In this document: piece after piece, positions 12,071 to 24,320 of the stretch | Position numbering within the stretch: position 1 is the first letter of the stretch | Layout of the letters: every line of letters begins with the position of its first letter | Origin: Mytilus edulis | Taxonomy: Eukaryota; Mollusca; Bivalvia; Mytilida; Mytilidae | DNA length: 64,000 nt | Direction: 5' to 3' | Assembly: GCF_963676685.1 (NCBI RefSeq) | Contig: NC_092346.1 | Location: forward strand, 26,425,133-26,489,132 | Translations under genes and position numbers: made by a program | Notes under the pieces: generated by a model | Told to the model about the DNA's origin: nothing | What the model saw: the letters and a program-made list of their open reading frames with translations, nothing else | Databases searched by the model: none

Positions 12071-13361
12071 TTATTTTTTAAAATCACTATAATAACAAAC
12101 AAATATGTAACAAAGAAGAACAAGAGGCATATAGACCAGGCTCAGTATTGAAGGCCATATTTTGACCTACAGTTGTTTACTTTTTACACTTTGTGATTTG
12201 GATGGAAAGTTGTCTCATTGACACACATATCACATCTACTTATTTCAACAGATTTCGTAGTAAGTACAGTACGTCTACATGACAACGCAAATAATTGTAT
12301 AACACTTATGTCAGTATTGCTTGTTTGTCGACTCTTAATAATTCCATTTGCGTATACCTCGTTTTTCTTTTCTTATTTATCTTGCTTATTTTGTTCTAAA
12401 TGGATGTACAAGATTTGAACATAAGTTAACATAATGTTGCCACTACATGCCTTTGTTACTTTAAAAACAATATATTACATTAGTGTTTTCCTCGAAAAAT
12501 AAAGCATGATAGAAGCAGGAGATAGCAACAGATGTTCAAACTCAGAATTTGAAGACAAAGAGACAACCACGGTACATACAATTGAGAATCAACAAAACAT
12601 CTTGATATTAAAATAAAATGTTTGATTAGAGATTATGCGTTTTGAATTTTCCTTGGTGTTCAGTATTTTTGAGATTTTTTGTTGGCCTACACAGAACAGA
12701 AAGCTATAAAGGGCGCCAAAATGACTAGTGTAAAACAATACAAAGAGGAAAATCAACAGTCTAAACTATGTAACGAACTACAACCACTTAACAACAGGTG
12801 CCTGACTTAAGACAGATGCAAACAGATGCAGCCGGTTAAAATGTTTAACATAATAGAAAAACATTTGTTTTACATTACAAGAGCACTTGTATAGCATCTT
12901 CAACTATAATATAATTTCTTGTCTATGATGAATATGTTCAAGCCAGTGTTGTATGTTAAAATAGCTAAGTACAAATTTTTGTGCATTAATAAAGGTCGTT
13001 CTTTTAGTCCTTAAAACGTCTTGCTTTTTTCATGTTCCAATATATTTTCATATTTATTTTTACGTATTGTTATTTTGTCAAATTTTAACATATTTAAATC
13101 AAACCAATATTGAGGCTTTGTGACAAAACGATATTGTGTCTACATCAAATAATATTCTTCTATGACGATCTACGTTCTCATGGTAACAAATTATAACAAA
13201 AGATAAGGACTATGTGATTGACGTCATAATTGGATTAGCTAAATCAGTTTAATTTTAAACATTGTTGGTGGTGAAAATATTTTTTTTCTCTAGAATTGCT
13301 CACTGTGATAAATTATTAAATCGTAAACACTGTTTACACATGAAGTTTTTTTTTACTAGTC
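12071..13361. repeat. 3' flank of the 581-aa gene with dispersed repeats
   Basis: Bases 12120-12235 and 12650-12800 hold fragments of dispersed repeats also present near 47950-48120 (GGATGGA-AGTTGTCTCATTG type). From about 12260 the sequence aligns with unit II from about 31230, and 13110-13361 aligns with 31560-31804. A short frame at 12218-12418 is partly conserved with 31149-31451, but only because the DNA is duplicated. Confidence 0.6.
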
Positions 13362-15107
13362 TCATTCAATGAATTCCAAAATATTCAACTTTGTTTTTCT
13401 AGAATCTGAACAACCAATCATTAACTGTCCTTTTTTGTTGAAACATAAACTAGTAGGCCCAATTATTACACTATCTGATAAACAATTACAGATAAATTGT
13501 CCATTCTTAGAAAGAACATGAATTGCGTTTGTGGTTTTCTCAGACACAAGAACCAGGCCTGAAGGTGTTGTCACAATGTCATTGGGAACAAAGTCGCCTT
13601 CTTTATATACGTGTTCTTTCTTACCAAATATACCATTGTTTGTATCTTCTTGTACTTGTACTTCTTCTTCTTCTTCTGCTGTTGATACTGGGTTAAGGCT
13701 TTGATGACCATTGCGTATCCATTTTAATTGTCCCCATGTTCCAACCGATACAACTCTTTGAGAACACTCGAACTGATCTTTCACATGAATATCTCCGTTG
13801 ATGTCTTTAGTTATCTTTTTTGGAAGGTCAAATAACCTTTTATTACTGAGTCTACCACATTCAACACGTCTTATCTCCGAATCGCAGAAATTGGTAAGTT
13901 CCAGAAATCCAGTAGAATATCCTTGTAAATTAGTAAAACCGACAAATATGTCTTTGTCATTTACAGCATGAATGCCATAAAATCTCAGTTGATCTAATGT
14001 AATCGACGGTGCTACATTATGAAATGTTCCATCATTTGTAAGACGTCTTAGTTGAAATGTGTCATCTGACACTAAAATTTCTTCTTTGTAGTTTGTTATA
14101 TCAAACATCTTCACGGAACCATATCTGTTATTTGTACTTACATCTTCAATATCATTTTTAGTGGTTATAAACTTTAAGTCAGATATGGTGAAATACTTAA
14201 ATTTGCGAAAACGTTCATTAAACATAACGCATATGTCATCATTTAGAGACACTAGTCCATTGATCTCTGGAAAATCAACCTCAAACGTCTTAATCAAATC
14301 TACTTTAGGCTTATTGATTATTGATCCAAATACCTTTCCCATAGCAACATCTATTGGCTCTATATAATACAGTTCTGGGGGTGTTACTTCTAAAACCGAT
14401 TTTTCAGGTATATCTCTACTGATGTTTTCTGCAGTTGAAAAAACTAAAGCTGGCTCTTGAGTTTGTGTTGTTTCGTGAAGTACTTTTTTCTGGGCCTTTA
14501 AATCTTGTTCAACTTGACAAAGTCGTTCACGTTCTGTTTTTAGTGGATTATTGTCTGCATCCCATATACTTTTCATAACTTCTACTAAGGTTAAAGCTTC
14601 CTTTGTAACGGTATTTTTTACTTCATTTTTCCTTTTAAAAATTTTCTCTTTTATTTCGTTTTGCTTATCGATTTCATTATCATCCTTTTTCCGAAAATCA
14701 TCTGCTTTCTCTTCAAAAAAAGAGAAACATTTATCAATTTTACTCTGTAAATCTTTGAGTAGAAGATATTTTTCTTCGTATACTTTGTTTATTTTTTCAT
14801 ACTGAAATGGTCGGATTAAACAAGAGGCACATAGGGATTTGTCGCAATTAAGGCAGTATGTTACACATTTCTGATCCATATGTTTCGAACATGCAATCTC
14901 CTTCAAGTTCACTTTTCGTAGATTTTCCAACTCCTTATTACTTTCTCCATCTTTTAGAAGTTCGACCTTGTGTTCAGATAATTTTTCAATCCTTGTATGA
15001 ATTTTTGTATTGCATTCGTCACAAAGATTAATATCACATGACGGGCAGTGCCAATTCACATCCGTAGATCCTTCCCAAAATTGACAATTTGCATATTTAC
15101 TAGCCAT
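13362..15107 (-). CDS. RING-less B-box / coiled-coil / propeller protein (581 aa), one B-box cysteine lost
   Basis: Intact frame from the ATG at 15105-15107. Its closest relative is the 584-aa gene at 31805-33559. B-box 1 keeps C8, C21, C24, C29, C32, H37 and H46, but the second ligand is tryptophan (W11, TGG at 15075-15077) where all intact paralogues have cysteine. The second B-box keeps C73, H76, C85, C88, C93 and C96 and lacks the terminal histidines. The coiled coil spans about 105-240 and the propeller about 285-580. Residues about 472-502 are an extra loop before the conserved PNDIV, starting with an acidic EEEEE run encoded by a CTT/GAA microsatellite at 13661-13678. Only the 31805 paralogue shares the loop. 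The W11 change may weaken zinc binding; whether the gene is expressed cannot be judged. Confidence 0.85.
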   Translation of the reverse strand: MASKYANCQFWEGSTDVNWHCPSCDINLCDECNTKIHTRIEKLSEHKVELLKDGESNKELENLRKVNLKEIACSKHMDQKCVTYCLNCDKSLCASCLIRPFQYEKINKVYEEKYLLLKDLQSKIDKCFSFFEEKADDFRKKDDNEIDKQNEIKEKIFKRKNEVKNTVTKEALTLVEVMKSIWDADNNPLKTERERLCQVEQDLKAQKKVLHETTQTQEPALVFSTAENISRDIPEKSVLEVTPPELYYIEPIDVAMGKVFGSIINKPKVDLIKTFEVDFPEINGLVSLNDDICVMFNERFRKFKYFTISDLKFITTKNDIEDVSTNNRYGSVKMFDITNYKEEILVSDDTFQLRRLTNDGTFHNVAPSITLDQLRFYGIHAVNDKDIFVGFTNLQGYSTGFLELTNFCDSEIRRVECGRLSNKRLFDLPKKITKDINGDIHVKDQFECSQRVVSVGTWGQLKWIRNGHQSLNPVSTAEEEEEVQVQEDTNNGIFGKKEHVYKEGDFVPNDIVTTPSGLVLVSEKTTNAIHVLSKNGQFICNCLSDSVIIGPTSLCFNKKGQLMIGCSDSRKTKLNILEFIE

Positions 15108-17065
15108 TTTTCAGAGGTTAATTCTATTTTTTCTATATTTGCATTTTACGGCAGAGTGTTGTCTTGTAGAAACATTCTATTCATGTGCAAATAAGCTAGT
15201 TACTAAACACGTCTGTATGGTATCTATACTTTTATTTAAGAATTGAATGCTTCTTTTTGTAAATTTATTGGGGTGTAAAAGCGTTGACCGAAGTACATTT
15301 TGTATGAAGCGCGGAAGCGCTTCATTCTAAAAATGTACGCACGGTCAACGCTTTTACAACCCTATAAAGTTACAAAAAGAAGCATTCAATACTTATAATT
15401 ACATTTTTTAGCTATGATCATGAAAACACGAATTTTATATATTTTATTATTTAATTCACCTGTGCACTTTATTGTTGGAGCACGTGTTATCATGAGTGAA
15501 AAGTTGTATTGAGCAATGCAACTGCTTACGGAATAACACGTGATGTGCAGTTAGCCAATCAGAATAAAATATTATAATGAAACATACATCTTATGTAATT
15601 ATTATATTGTATATGTCTTATCTAAATATACCTGTGTTCTTTATTGATTTGATAAAATTCCACGTAATGCACTTGCGTCAAACATTATAGATAAAGTTGT
15701 TAATAGTGAAGTAAATATTGTCATTTTGATGAAATGAAATAAAATGAATTTGCCTTATAACCATGCTACATGTGAACTGTGTATATATATATATAGTTCA
15801 TTGAGTGATTTTATATCAGTGTGTATTGTTATCCTGTCACCACTTGCTCCGACAAAAATAGTTTTAGGAGTGTCTTAGTGATCATGTTTGCAGTTTAAAG
15901 TTTAAATCTATCTTTTATAGTTTTCAAGATAATAGACAAAAATGGGGAAAAAATGCCAAACTCCGTCAATTATGGGAAATAATTCCTTTGAGAAGTGGTC
16001 TGAAAGTTTTGATGAAAAAGACAACTGTTAGAGCTAGCTAAATACTCTGAACATTTGTACCCTTTCAGATTTTCTCTATCTATAACAGGTTTCAAAGTAA
16101 AAGACAAAATTGCATTTAACGCCTTTGTTCTTTTTTTTAGTCATTTTGTCCATATCGGCCATCTTGGTTGGTAGGCAGTGTCTTCGGGCAGACTTGTAAA
16201 ACTTGATACCCTAGTTATGATTGTGGCCAAGTTTGGTTTAAATGGTAGTTTCAAAAGAGAAAATATTTGTTCGAGTTAACAGATGGCGACGGACGACGGA
16301 CGCCCAAGTGATATTTTCTCATCACTTGGCCCTCTGGGAAATACTAACATTACGGTTTTATTTTTGTTATGTTATAACGAAGATCAATAATTTTAACCAT
16401 TTGGTAAGGGACTTCCCTTTTCGAATTTTCCTTGAGTTCAGTATTTTCGTGATTTTTCTATTTTATACACAATGCCATGCAATTCTTATAGTATTTGATT
16501 AATAATGGTAATTGTTTGATTCATTATCTAATTTCGACAAACATCACAAATATCTATCAAAGTTGAAATGAAGTAGATGTAAGTGATTATAGGCAAACTA
16601 AACGGCCTTCAACAGTGAAAAAATACATACTGTATGGTCGGCTATAAAAGACCCGACATGAAAAATATACAGCAAATCAAATGGGAACTAACAGCCTAAG
16701 TTATAATAAAAAAAACAATAACCGAAAAACAAAAATGACAGATATGAACCGCTGAACTACAAGCTACGGACTACAGATGGATACAAATATATATACATCC
16801 AACAAAACCGCAAAGTCGACGTGGACGGGTACTTTTACATTCCCCTAAAACAAGTACAGATCTGTGAGTACTCAAAGCCAAAGAAATAATTATATACGTG
16901 GATACTTTAGTTGGTTATATCTTATTCAAAGTATATGAATTTGTGATCAAACAACACAAACAAACAATCTCACATTATCGTGATCACAAATTGGTAGTTT
17001 TCCCTCATTTTTTTATTCTTAGAAATATTTAACAAAAGCACAGTTTTATTTCATCTAGAATAACC
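15108..17065. repeat. Intergenic: duplicated flank with hairpin insertion and dispersed repeats
   Basis: The 5' flank of the 581-aa gene matches 33560-34515 but holds an extra segment at about 15232-15600. Inside it, 15242-15390 is a palindrome with arms TTGAATGCTTCTTTTTGTAA and GTAAAAGCGTTGACCG around a centre GAAGCGC-GG-AAGCGCTTC. A second inverted pair based on CACGTGTTAT lies at about 15480-15545. Bases about 15930-16330 hold a dispersed repeat ending in GACGGACGACGGACGCC. Bases 16378-16560 align with 34310-34512. Bases 16590-16810 are another dispersed repeat. A minus-strand AATAAA at 17047-17052 serves the next gene. Confidence 0.65.
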
Positions 17066-18751
17066 CTAACAATGGGGTTGTTCAACGAATTTCACAGTAT
17101 GTAACGTGGTGTTTTCCTTGTACAATTCATACTCTGAACAACCGATTAATAACTGTCCCTTGTTAAAACAAATACTAACTGGTTTTGTTATTCCACTTGC
17201 TGAAAGACAATTACAAATGAATTGTCCTTCCTTAGATAGAACATGAATTGCATTGGTGCATTTCTCAGCTACCAGTACAAGACCAGAAGATGTTGCGACA
17301 ACGTCATTGGGAGAAAACGAAAATCTTGAATTTATACTTCGGTGACCGTTGTATGTCCATTTTGGTTGTCCCCACTTATCAATTACTACAATTCTTGCCC
17401 TTTTTGATTTCAGACGGTCTATCACACAAATATTATCATTAATATGAGAAGTTAACTTTTCAGGAAGAGTAAACAATGTTTCATATTCGCGGCTATTCCA
17501 TTCCATCCGTTTCATCAGGGATACATCGTTATGTTTATTAATTCTAAGTTCCAAAATTCCAGCAGATCCCGATGTATGAGTAAAACCGACGATAAATTTA
17601 TTACAGTAAGCAGAATGGATGCCATGGAAGTTAAGATCGTCGCTGTTAAACGACAATGATAGGTTTTCAAATATTCCACTATTCTTTAAGCGTCTCATAT
17701 CTGATAGGAAAATATCTCCTCCGTAAACTTTGGTTAAATCTAAAAACGTTGTAGAATTTTCTTTATCTCCTTTTTTGTTTTCATCTATAAAATCTTTAAT
17801 AGTTATCAACTTAGGACCTGATATTGTGAAATATTTTAATTTGCGAGAAGTAGTGCTATGCATAACATATATATCATCACCAAGAGACACTAGTTTACTT
17901 AGATTGGGAAAATTTGTTTTAAATGTCTCAATTAAAAATACTTTCGGTACTCTTAATACTGACCCCAATAGTTTTTCTTTCACATTTTGCTGTTTTGGTT
18001 CAATGTAAACTAGTTCTGGAGGCTGTATTTCCAAAATTGATTTTTCTGGTATTTCTCTGCTGATGTTTTCTACAATAGAGAAAATGGAATTTGGCTTTTG
18101 TTCTTCTATCGCTTTGTCAATTACAATTTTTCTTGCTCTTAATTCTTGTTCTATTTGACTGAGCCTTTTGTGTTCTGTTGAAACTGGATTATTTTCTATA
18201 TCCCATATCTCTTTCATAATGCCTACAAGCTTCAATCCTTCACTTGATACTAGTTCTATTATTTCATTTTGTCTTTTAGAAATTTTCTTGTGTATTTCGC
18301 TGTGTTTAAGGACCTGATGATCATCCATTTTTTTTAAATCAGCTGCTTTCTCTTCAAAGAATGGGAGGCATTCGTCAATTTGTGTTTTGATATCTTTGAG
18401 TAAAAGAATTTTTCCTTCGTATACTTTACTTAATTCCTCATACTGAAATGGTCGGACGAAACAAGACGAGCATAACGATTTATCGCAGTTTAGACAGTAT
18501 GATTCACATTTCTGATCAATATGTGTTGAACATGCAATCTCCTTCAAGTCTACTTTTTTAAGATGTTCGACACCTTCTCTATTATCTCCATGTTGCAAAA
18601 GGAAAACGTCGTGTTCAGATAGTTTAGCAAGTTTTGTATGAATTTTTATATTGCATGGATCACACAGATATATATCACATGTCTTGCAATGCCAATTAAC
18701 ACCAGCTGATGATTCTTCACAAAATTGACAGTTTGGATATTTACTAGCCAT
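17066..18751 (-). CDS. RING-less B-box / coiled-coil / propeller protein (561 aa)
   Basis: Intact single-exon gene, start ATG at 18749-18751. One extra residue in the first finger shifts the ligands to C8, C11, C22, C25, C30, C33, H38 and H47. The second B-box has C74, H77, C86, C89, C94 and C97, then VRPFQYEELSKVYE. The coiled coil is at about 106-240 and the propeller at about 280-555. The tail is unusual: the chain runs on to VEQPHC instead of stopping after the usual FIE or FVE. A minus-strand AATAAA begins about 14 bases past the stop. This is the only intact copy without a partner: the equivalent site in unit II holds a retroelement fragment (34512-37150). Confidence 0.86.
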   Translation of the reverse strand: MASKYPNCQFCEESSAGVNWHCKTCDIYLCDPCNIKIHTKLAKLSEHDVFLLQHGDNREGVEHLKKVDLKEIACSTHIDQKCESYCLNCDKSLCSSCFVRPFQYEELSKVYEGKILLLKDIKTQIDECLPFFEEKAADLKKMDDHQVLKHSEIHKKISKRQNEIIELVSSEGLKLVGIMKEIWDIENNPVSTEHKRLSQIEQELRARKIVIDKAIEEQKPNSIFSIVENISREIPEKSILEIQPPELVYIEPKQQNVKEKLLGSVLRVPKVFLIETFKTNFPNLSKLVSLGDDIYVMHSTTSRKLKYFTISGPKLITIKDFIDENKKGDKENSTTFLDLTKVYGGDIFLSDMRRLKNSGIFENLSLSFNSDDLNFHGIHSAYCNKFIVGFTHTSGSAGILELRINKHNDVSLMKRMEWNSREYETLFTLPEKLTSHINDNICVIDRLKSKRARIVVIDKWGQPKWTYNGHRSINSRFSFSPNDVVATSSGLVLVAEKCTNAIHVLSKEGQFICNCLSASGITKPVSICFNKGQLLIGCSEYELYKENTTLHTVKFVEQPHC

Positions 18752-19875
18752 TTTTCAACGTCCGTCCAATTGCGCTCAAATATGTATTTCATCAGAATTA
18801 TAAACACGATTGGAGAAAATTTAAAAAATCCAGTACCAGTACACATATATTGTTTTGTATATACACTTCTAAAATTTAAAGTTTGATGTCTGTTATCTTT
18901 ATCCATCCGATTTGTTTTATTGATTTGATGAAAATTCCACGTAGGAAAATACGTCTAACACTATCGATAATGGTGATAACAGAGAAGTTGAATAGTCTGG
19001 TTGTCAAAATGAAATAAATTCGTTTAATCATCATGCTGCATATCAAACGATATTTAGTATTTTTTTGCCCTGAATCACCCTGCTTAATGGAAGCAGGGAT
19101 TTGTGTCTTTTTACAGGAAACACCAATAGCCTGCTAATCTCATCGCTTGATTTTTTAAGTTGGAAATGACAACACCGTATAGTATCTATTATTTTTTTAT
19201 TATCATTATTAGTATTTACTAAAGAGTATTTTTTAAATTTATAATCCGTAGTGTTCTTCTGGAGAAGGAGAAAACGTTGAATATTTCTATTTAACATATA
19301 TGATCCACTTTGTTACTGCGTTTTTACGCCATATTTTCCCGTTTAAAACCAATTTCTATAACTACGTTATATTTTCAACTTTCCTAATAACAAAACAAAC
19401 AGCCTAATTTATGAACAAAACAATGACCGAAAAAACATAGCAACTAACGACAAACACTGAATTACAGGCTACAGGTACATGCATACAGAATGTGGCGGCG
19501 ATAAACATGTTGGTGGACGCCAACACTTCCCTAATCCTGCAACAGAACAATAAAAGAATTATACAAAACAAACAACACCTATTAGTTCCCCATAATAAAA
19601 TGGTCTCTAGCCTAAAAAGCTGTCGCAATTCATACAATTTGCACCACCTTTCTTATCCAAATGTATTAAATAGCTACTGTCCTACAAATCCAGTTTCCCC
19701 GGGTTTAGAATTCTGAATGTCATCTATAACTTTTTTTAACACAATTTTATGGTCACATATAAATTGCAGAAAAGAATAGCATAAATTATAAGGGAATTCA
19801 TTAAATAATATAGTTTTATTTCATAATAACAATAATCACAAACACACAGTTTGAAGACTGAATTTCTGTAAGATC
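18752..19875. other. Intergenic, duplicated from about 19030
   Basis: From about 19030 (TGCTGCATATCAAACG) this aligns with 37155 onwards and marks where the two units resume alignment after the gene/retroelement difference. Bases about 19390-19640 are a dispersed repeat (GACCGAAAAAACATAGCA) with a copy at 37540-37740; the short frames at 19404-19637 and 19492-19716 are repeat-derived. Confidence 0.55.
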
Positions 19876-21536
19876 TCACACCATGAATTTTACTAGGTGC
19901 AACTTGGTTTTCCGGGAATATGAGAACCCTATCATTAACTGTTCCTTTTTGTCAAAACATATACTAACTGGATTCGTAATCACGCTGTCTGAAATACAAT
20001 TGCAGATAAATTGTCCTTCTTTGGATATGACATGAATAGCGTTTGTGCCTTTCTCTGCAACAAGAACCAACCCTGACGATGTTGTAATAATGTCATTCGG
20101 GGAAAACACAGTTACTGAATTAATACTTGGGTGACCACTGTATGTCCATTTTGGTTTTCCCCATTTTCCAATTACTACCACTCTTGCTTTTTCTGAATTA
20201 ACACGGTCTATCACACAAATATACCCATTGGTGTTTGTAGCTATTTTTTCTGGACGATTAAATAACGCTTTGTCATTTTCAGTATCGCATTCAACGCGTC
20301 TCATATTCCTGCGTATTTGGTAACCGCAACCGACATAAGTTAGTTCAAGAATTCCAGCAGTTCCCCAACTAGAGGTAAAACCTACAATAATTTCATTTTG
20401 ATCTAATGAATACCTGTACATTTCAGGTCACCGATGTTGAATGGCAGTGATAATTTTTCAAATGTTCCAGTATTGTCGAGGCGTCTCATGTCTGACAATA
20501 ATATTTCTCCATTATAGTTGGTTATATCTGAAACCTTATCATAATTAATTTTACCTTTTCTATCCACATCTACTACGTCTTTTGTAGTTACGAACTTAGA
20601 ACCTGATAGGGTGAAATACTTAAACTGGCTAGAATCATGACTATACACAACACAAATATCGTCGTTAAGAGACACTAGTCCACTTATATCACTGAACTGG
20701 ACATAAAATGTGTGTATTAAAGATATTTTAGGTTTCCTAATTACTGATCCCAAGACATCCGTCATATTTTTTTCTTCTGGTTCAATGTAAACGAGTTCTG
20801 GAGGCTGTATTTTCAAATATGCTTTCTCTGGAATGTCTTTTTTAATTGTTTCTACAGTTGAGAAAACTGAAGCTGGGTCTTTGTCTTCTAATGCATCGTG
20901 AAGTGTATTTTGTCTAGTCTGTAATTCTTGCTCTATCTGAGAAAGTCTTTCGCGTTCTGTAACCAATGGATTGTTTTCCGTATCCCATATACCTTCCATA
21001 GCGCCTATAAGGTTAACTGATTCCTTTGTTACCGCATCTTTTATTTCACTTTTCTTATTACAAATTTTGTCTTTTATATCGTTGTGTCTTTTTACCTCAT
21101 CATCATCCATTTTTCGGATTTTGGCTGCTTTCTTTTCAAAAAATGGATGACATTCGTCAATTTTACGTTTTAAATCTTCGAGTAAAACGCACTTTTCCTC
21201 GTAAACTTTTTTTAATTCTTCATACTGAAATGGTCGAATAAAACAGGACGAGCATAAGGGTTTATCGCAATTTAGACAGTATCTTTCAAACTTCTGACCC
21301 GTATGTTTCGTACATGATATCTCTGTCAAGTCCAATTGTCCTTGATTCTCCAATTCTTCAATATTTTCTACGTTTTGTAAAAGTAGTATTTACAACATAT
21401 GTTTAGATAAGTCTTCACTTTTTGTATGAATATTTGTGTTGCATATATCACAAAGATCTAAATCACATGACTGGCATTTCCATTTAATATCAGTTGACTC
21501 TTTGCAAAATTGACATTGAGTTTGATTGCTAGTCAT
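19876..21536 (-). pseudogene. Nearly intact B-box/propeller gene with one stop and one frameshift
   Basis: The gene can be followed from an ATG at 21534-21536 to a stop at 19876. B-box 1 is complete with C8, C11, C21, C24, C29, C32 and H37. There are two lesions: an in-frame TAA at 21390-21392, about codon 49 between the two B-boxes, and a one-base loss near 20410, after the CTGIH motif in the propeller. The rest stays open and well conserved, including PFQYEEL and the last propeller blade SSGLVLVAEKGTNAIHV. It pairs with the interrupted pseudogene at 38006-41564. The few lesions mean recent death, or sequencing or assembly error; I cannot tell which. Confidence 0.8.
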
Positions 21537-24320
21537 TTTAAAATATTCATTCCATTTTCTTCAAGTTTTTTTATCGAGCTGCATTAACGTTCAAATGAAC
21601 TGAAAATACCTAAGTTATGCAAGTTCAGTCTAGTTGTTAACTAGTTTGTGAAAAAAAGTCATTTTTTATCCTGTTTAAATAATATAAAACTTTTATGTGA
21701 CATTAAATATACTAGTACTTGTTGTTCTTCACTGGCTCAATAGAGGTTCATGTGAGCATGTAAGTATTTACATTATAACGTTGAAATGAGATATTCCCAT
21801 TGTTGTAAAAGAAAAGAAAAATTATGAATCTAGTCATCATTCAATAAATTCACTGTGTTTGAAAATATCACTTACATATCATTTTCTAATTGTAGATCAG
21901 TTTGTGGGGGTTGTAATTTTTGTCCCCATTCCAAAGTTTAAATCTCGAGGACAGTTTATTGTATTCTCATTTAGGGCAGTTTAATCAAAATTATATATAT
22001 AAAGCAGCTTATAGTTTACTACTTCTAAATATATATATCTACTAGTATATGCATTTACGAATTTCGTTTTTAAATTTGCAGTGAGATTTTTTCAACTTTT
22101 TGAAATCAAAATAATAAAACAGAGGAATAAACTCCGTCATGCAAAGTTCTAATCAGTATCCGGATCCGGATATACTTAAGATCCATAGTTGTGTCCCCTC
22201 TTAAGTTTTAGATTAACAAACATATTGGCTTCGAGCAACACTGAAGAGACACTACTTGTCGAAATGTGCATCTGGTGCATCAACATTTGAAACCTTTAAG
22301 TTATTAGATGCACCTGAACCTGTCTTCATACAATGAAAAAATGGGCACTTCAAAAAGAAGCAGCATATACAAATTTTGTATAAAACACTGAGAAAAGGAC
22401 TCATTCAAAAATTCGTTTAAGAAATATTACTTTTTTTTAGTCGTTTCATTGGTGTATATAGTCGAGCGTATGATTTTATCTAATGTTAAGGATTTCACTT
22501 TTTTAGATTCTTTAGATTCAATATTTTTGTGTTTAAATCACATTTGAACTTGGCTGTGTCCCCTTTTTATGTGCTGGTTTAGGTTGTTTTACGTATTCAT
22601 TTTTATTCTGTAGAAAGTCGATCACCACTTCGGTTTTAACATGTATATCTATTATGCAGTCATTCTTATAAATTTACTGTTTGGAAAAGTATGAATTATT
22701 TTAAATATTAAGGATTTTCTTCTTCCAGACAGACACCTTTGCCGTATTTGGAACAGCTTTTTTGAACTTTTTGTCCTCAACGCTCTTCAACCTTATACCT
22801 GTTTTGGCTTTCGAACTTTTTGATCTGAGCGTCACAAATGGGTATTGTGTGGACGAACCTCGCGTCCAGCGTATTAAGCGATAAGCCTGGTACCTTTTAA
22901 TAGCTATTATGTGTGTGTTTCTCTGACCTGTATGTTCTCCCACTTATTTGCATTTTAGTCCTGCCATGTAATATTGTCATTTTAATAATGTTACATTTAA
23001 CATTGCCGTAAAATAGGGGAGGTTTGGCTTACCACAAAACCAGGTTCAACCCACCATTTTTTGTAAATTATGTCCAGTTCCAAGTCAGAAGAAATGGCAA
23101 TTGTTATCGTATAGTTTGTTTCTGTGTGAGTGGCTTTGTCGTTTTTTTTTTTTGCTCACTTCAGTGTTTCTAATGATTTGTTGTGGAAATGTACTATATT
23201 GACAGTATTGTTTATTTGCGTAATTCTCTATCCTGAATGTTTTTGCATTTATGTGTACTGTATTCCTGTCATGTGATGGTGTCATTTTAGTTTTATATTT
23301 AACATTGCCATAAAAGTTCGAGGTTTGGCTAGCCACAAAACCAGGTTTAGCCAAAAATTTTTCTTATATGTCCTATACCGTGTCAGGAAAATGACCATTG
23401 TTATGTTATAGTTCGTTTCTGTGATGTGTTTCTGTTGTGTCGTAGTTCCCCTCTTACATTTTATGTGTTTTCAGGTCCTTTTTCACTATGTCAGATTTTT
23501 GCTATATATGCCAAGTTAAGTGTTATAAACGTGTCTTTTACCTCTTTGTTCTATTTTCAGACATGTTGCTTGGATGTGTTCGGTGTGGTCATAACTTTAA
23601 AGCTTATACCACAAGGATAAAAGTGACCAATATGATAACCCAAAATTTTCATAGACAGTAAATAAGACTTGGTGCTTTCGGCAAGGTGGGCTAATAAGGA
23701 ACAACTATTTGCGGTAAAAATTCCACCTAATATGAATAATTACTTCCATAATACCGTTACCAGAAGAAGAAAAAAGTTATCGTTTAACCAGTGATTTTAA
23801 GTATTTCGATTGCATTTTTAAAAGCCTGATCTAAGTTTTCAGTTTAAGCACATTTACATTGTAACTATTCTCAATATGGTTACACATAATGAAAACATAA
23901 AAGGAATTGTATTTTTCTTTGCAAAAAGATTAAATTTTCATTTCTATCATTTTTTTCACAATGTAGAAATTATGAGAGAGGCGATTCCGAAAGGGGCGAT
24001 GCAAACTCTTTAGTTGGGTAAAGTTTAAAATACCATGAAAAAGAAACCTGGAAAACGTTCATAAGACACAACAGTTTTCAAAAACGACTTAAAACGTAAA
24101 CCATACCGAAAACCGGGTGTAACCTAATGTACTCCTGCAGGATAAGTACAACCCATGTAATAAGTCTCTATGATACAAAACTACTGTGTGCGGAATTAAT
24201 GGTTATCAATTAAAAACAAACATGCAAGACACATACCGAATAACGTATTTCCCAACAAACACATTTTGAATCTATTTAAAACATTAAAAAACGCACTGTG
24301 AGCTGTTTATTACTATGGTG
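21537..24320. repeat. Duplicated intergenic block with dispersed repeats
   Basis: This aligns with 41565-44769. Bases about 22225-22310 hold a repeat with TTCGAGCAACACTGAAGAG and TGTGCATCTGGTGCATC. Bases 22720-22880 (minus orientation) hold an element related to the one near 27086 and contain an open stretch reading VTLRSKSSKAKTGIRLKSVE. Bases 22930-23470 have two related segments of the kind GTTTGGCT-ACCACAAAACCAGGTT. Relative to unit II, about 330 bases are missing near 23477 (present at about 43535-43905). No gene is supported. Confidence 0.6.

Noticed and set aside
12218-12418. Frame partly conserved with 31149-31451
   Set aside because: The similarity is explained by the segmental duplication of non-coding DNA; there is no start or family support.
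22701-22943. 80-residue minus-strand frame considered as a gene
   Set aside because: It is part of a dispersed repeat; kept only as an observation on possible ancestral coding.
23426-23620. Frame matching 43867-44049
   Set aside because: Shared because both lie in the duplicated intergenic block and contain repeat sequence.
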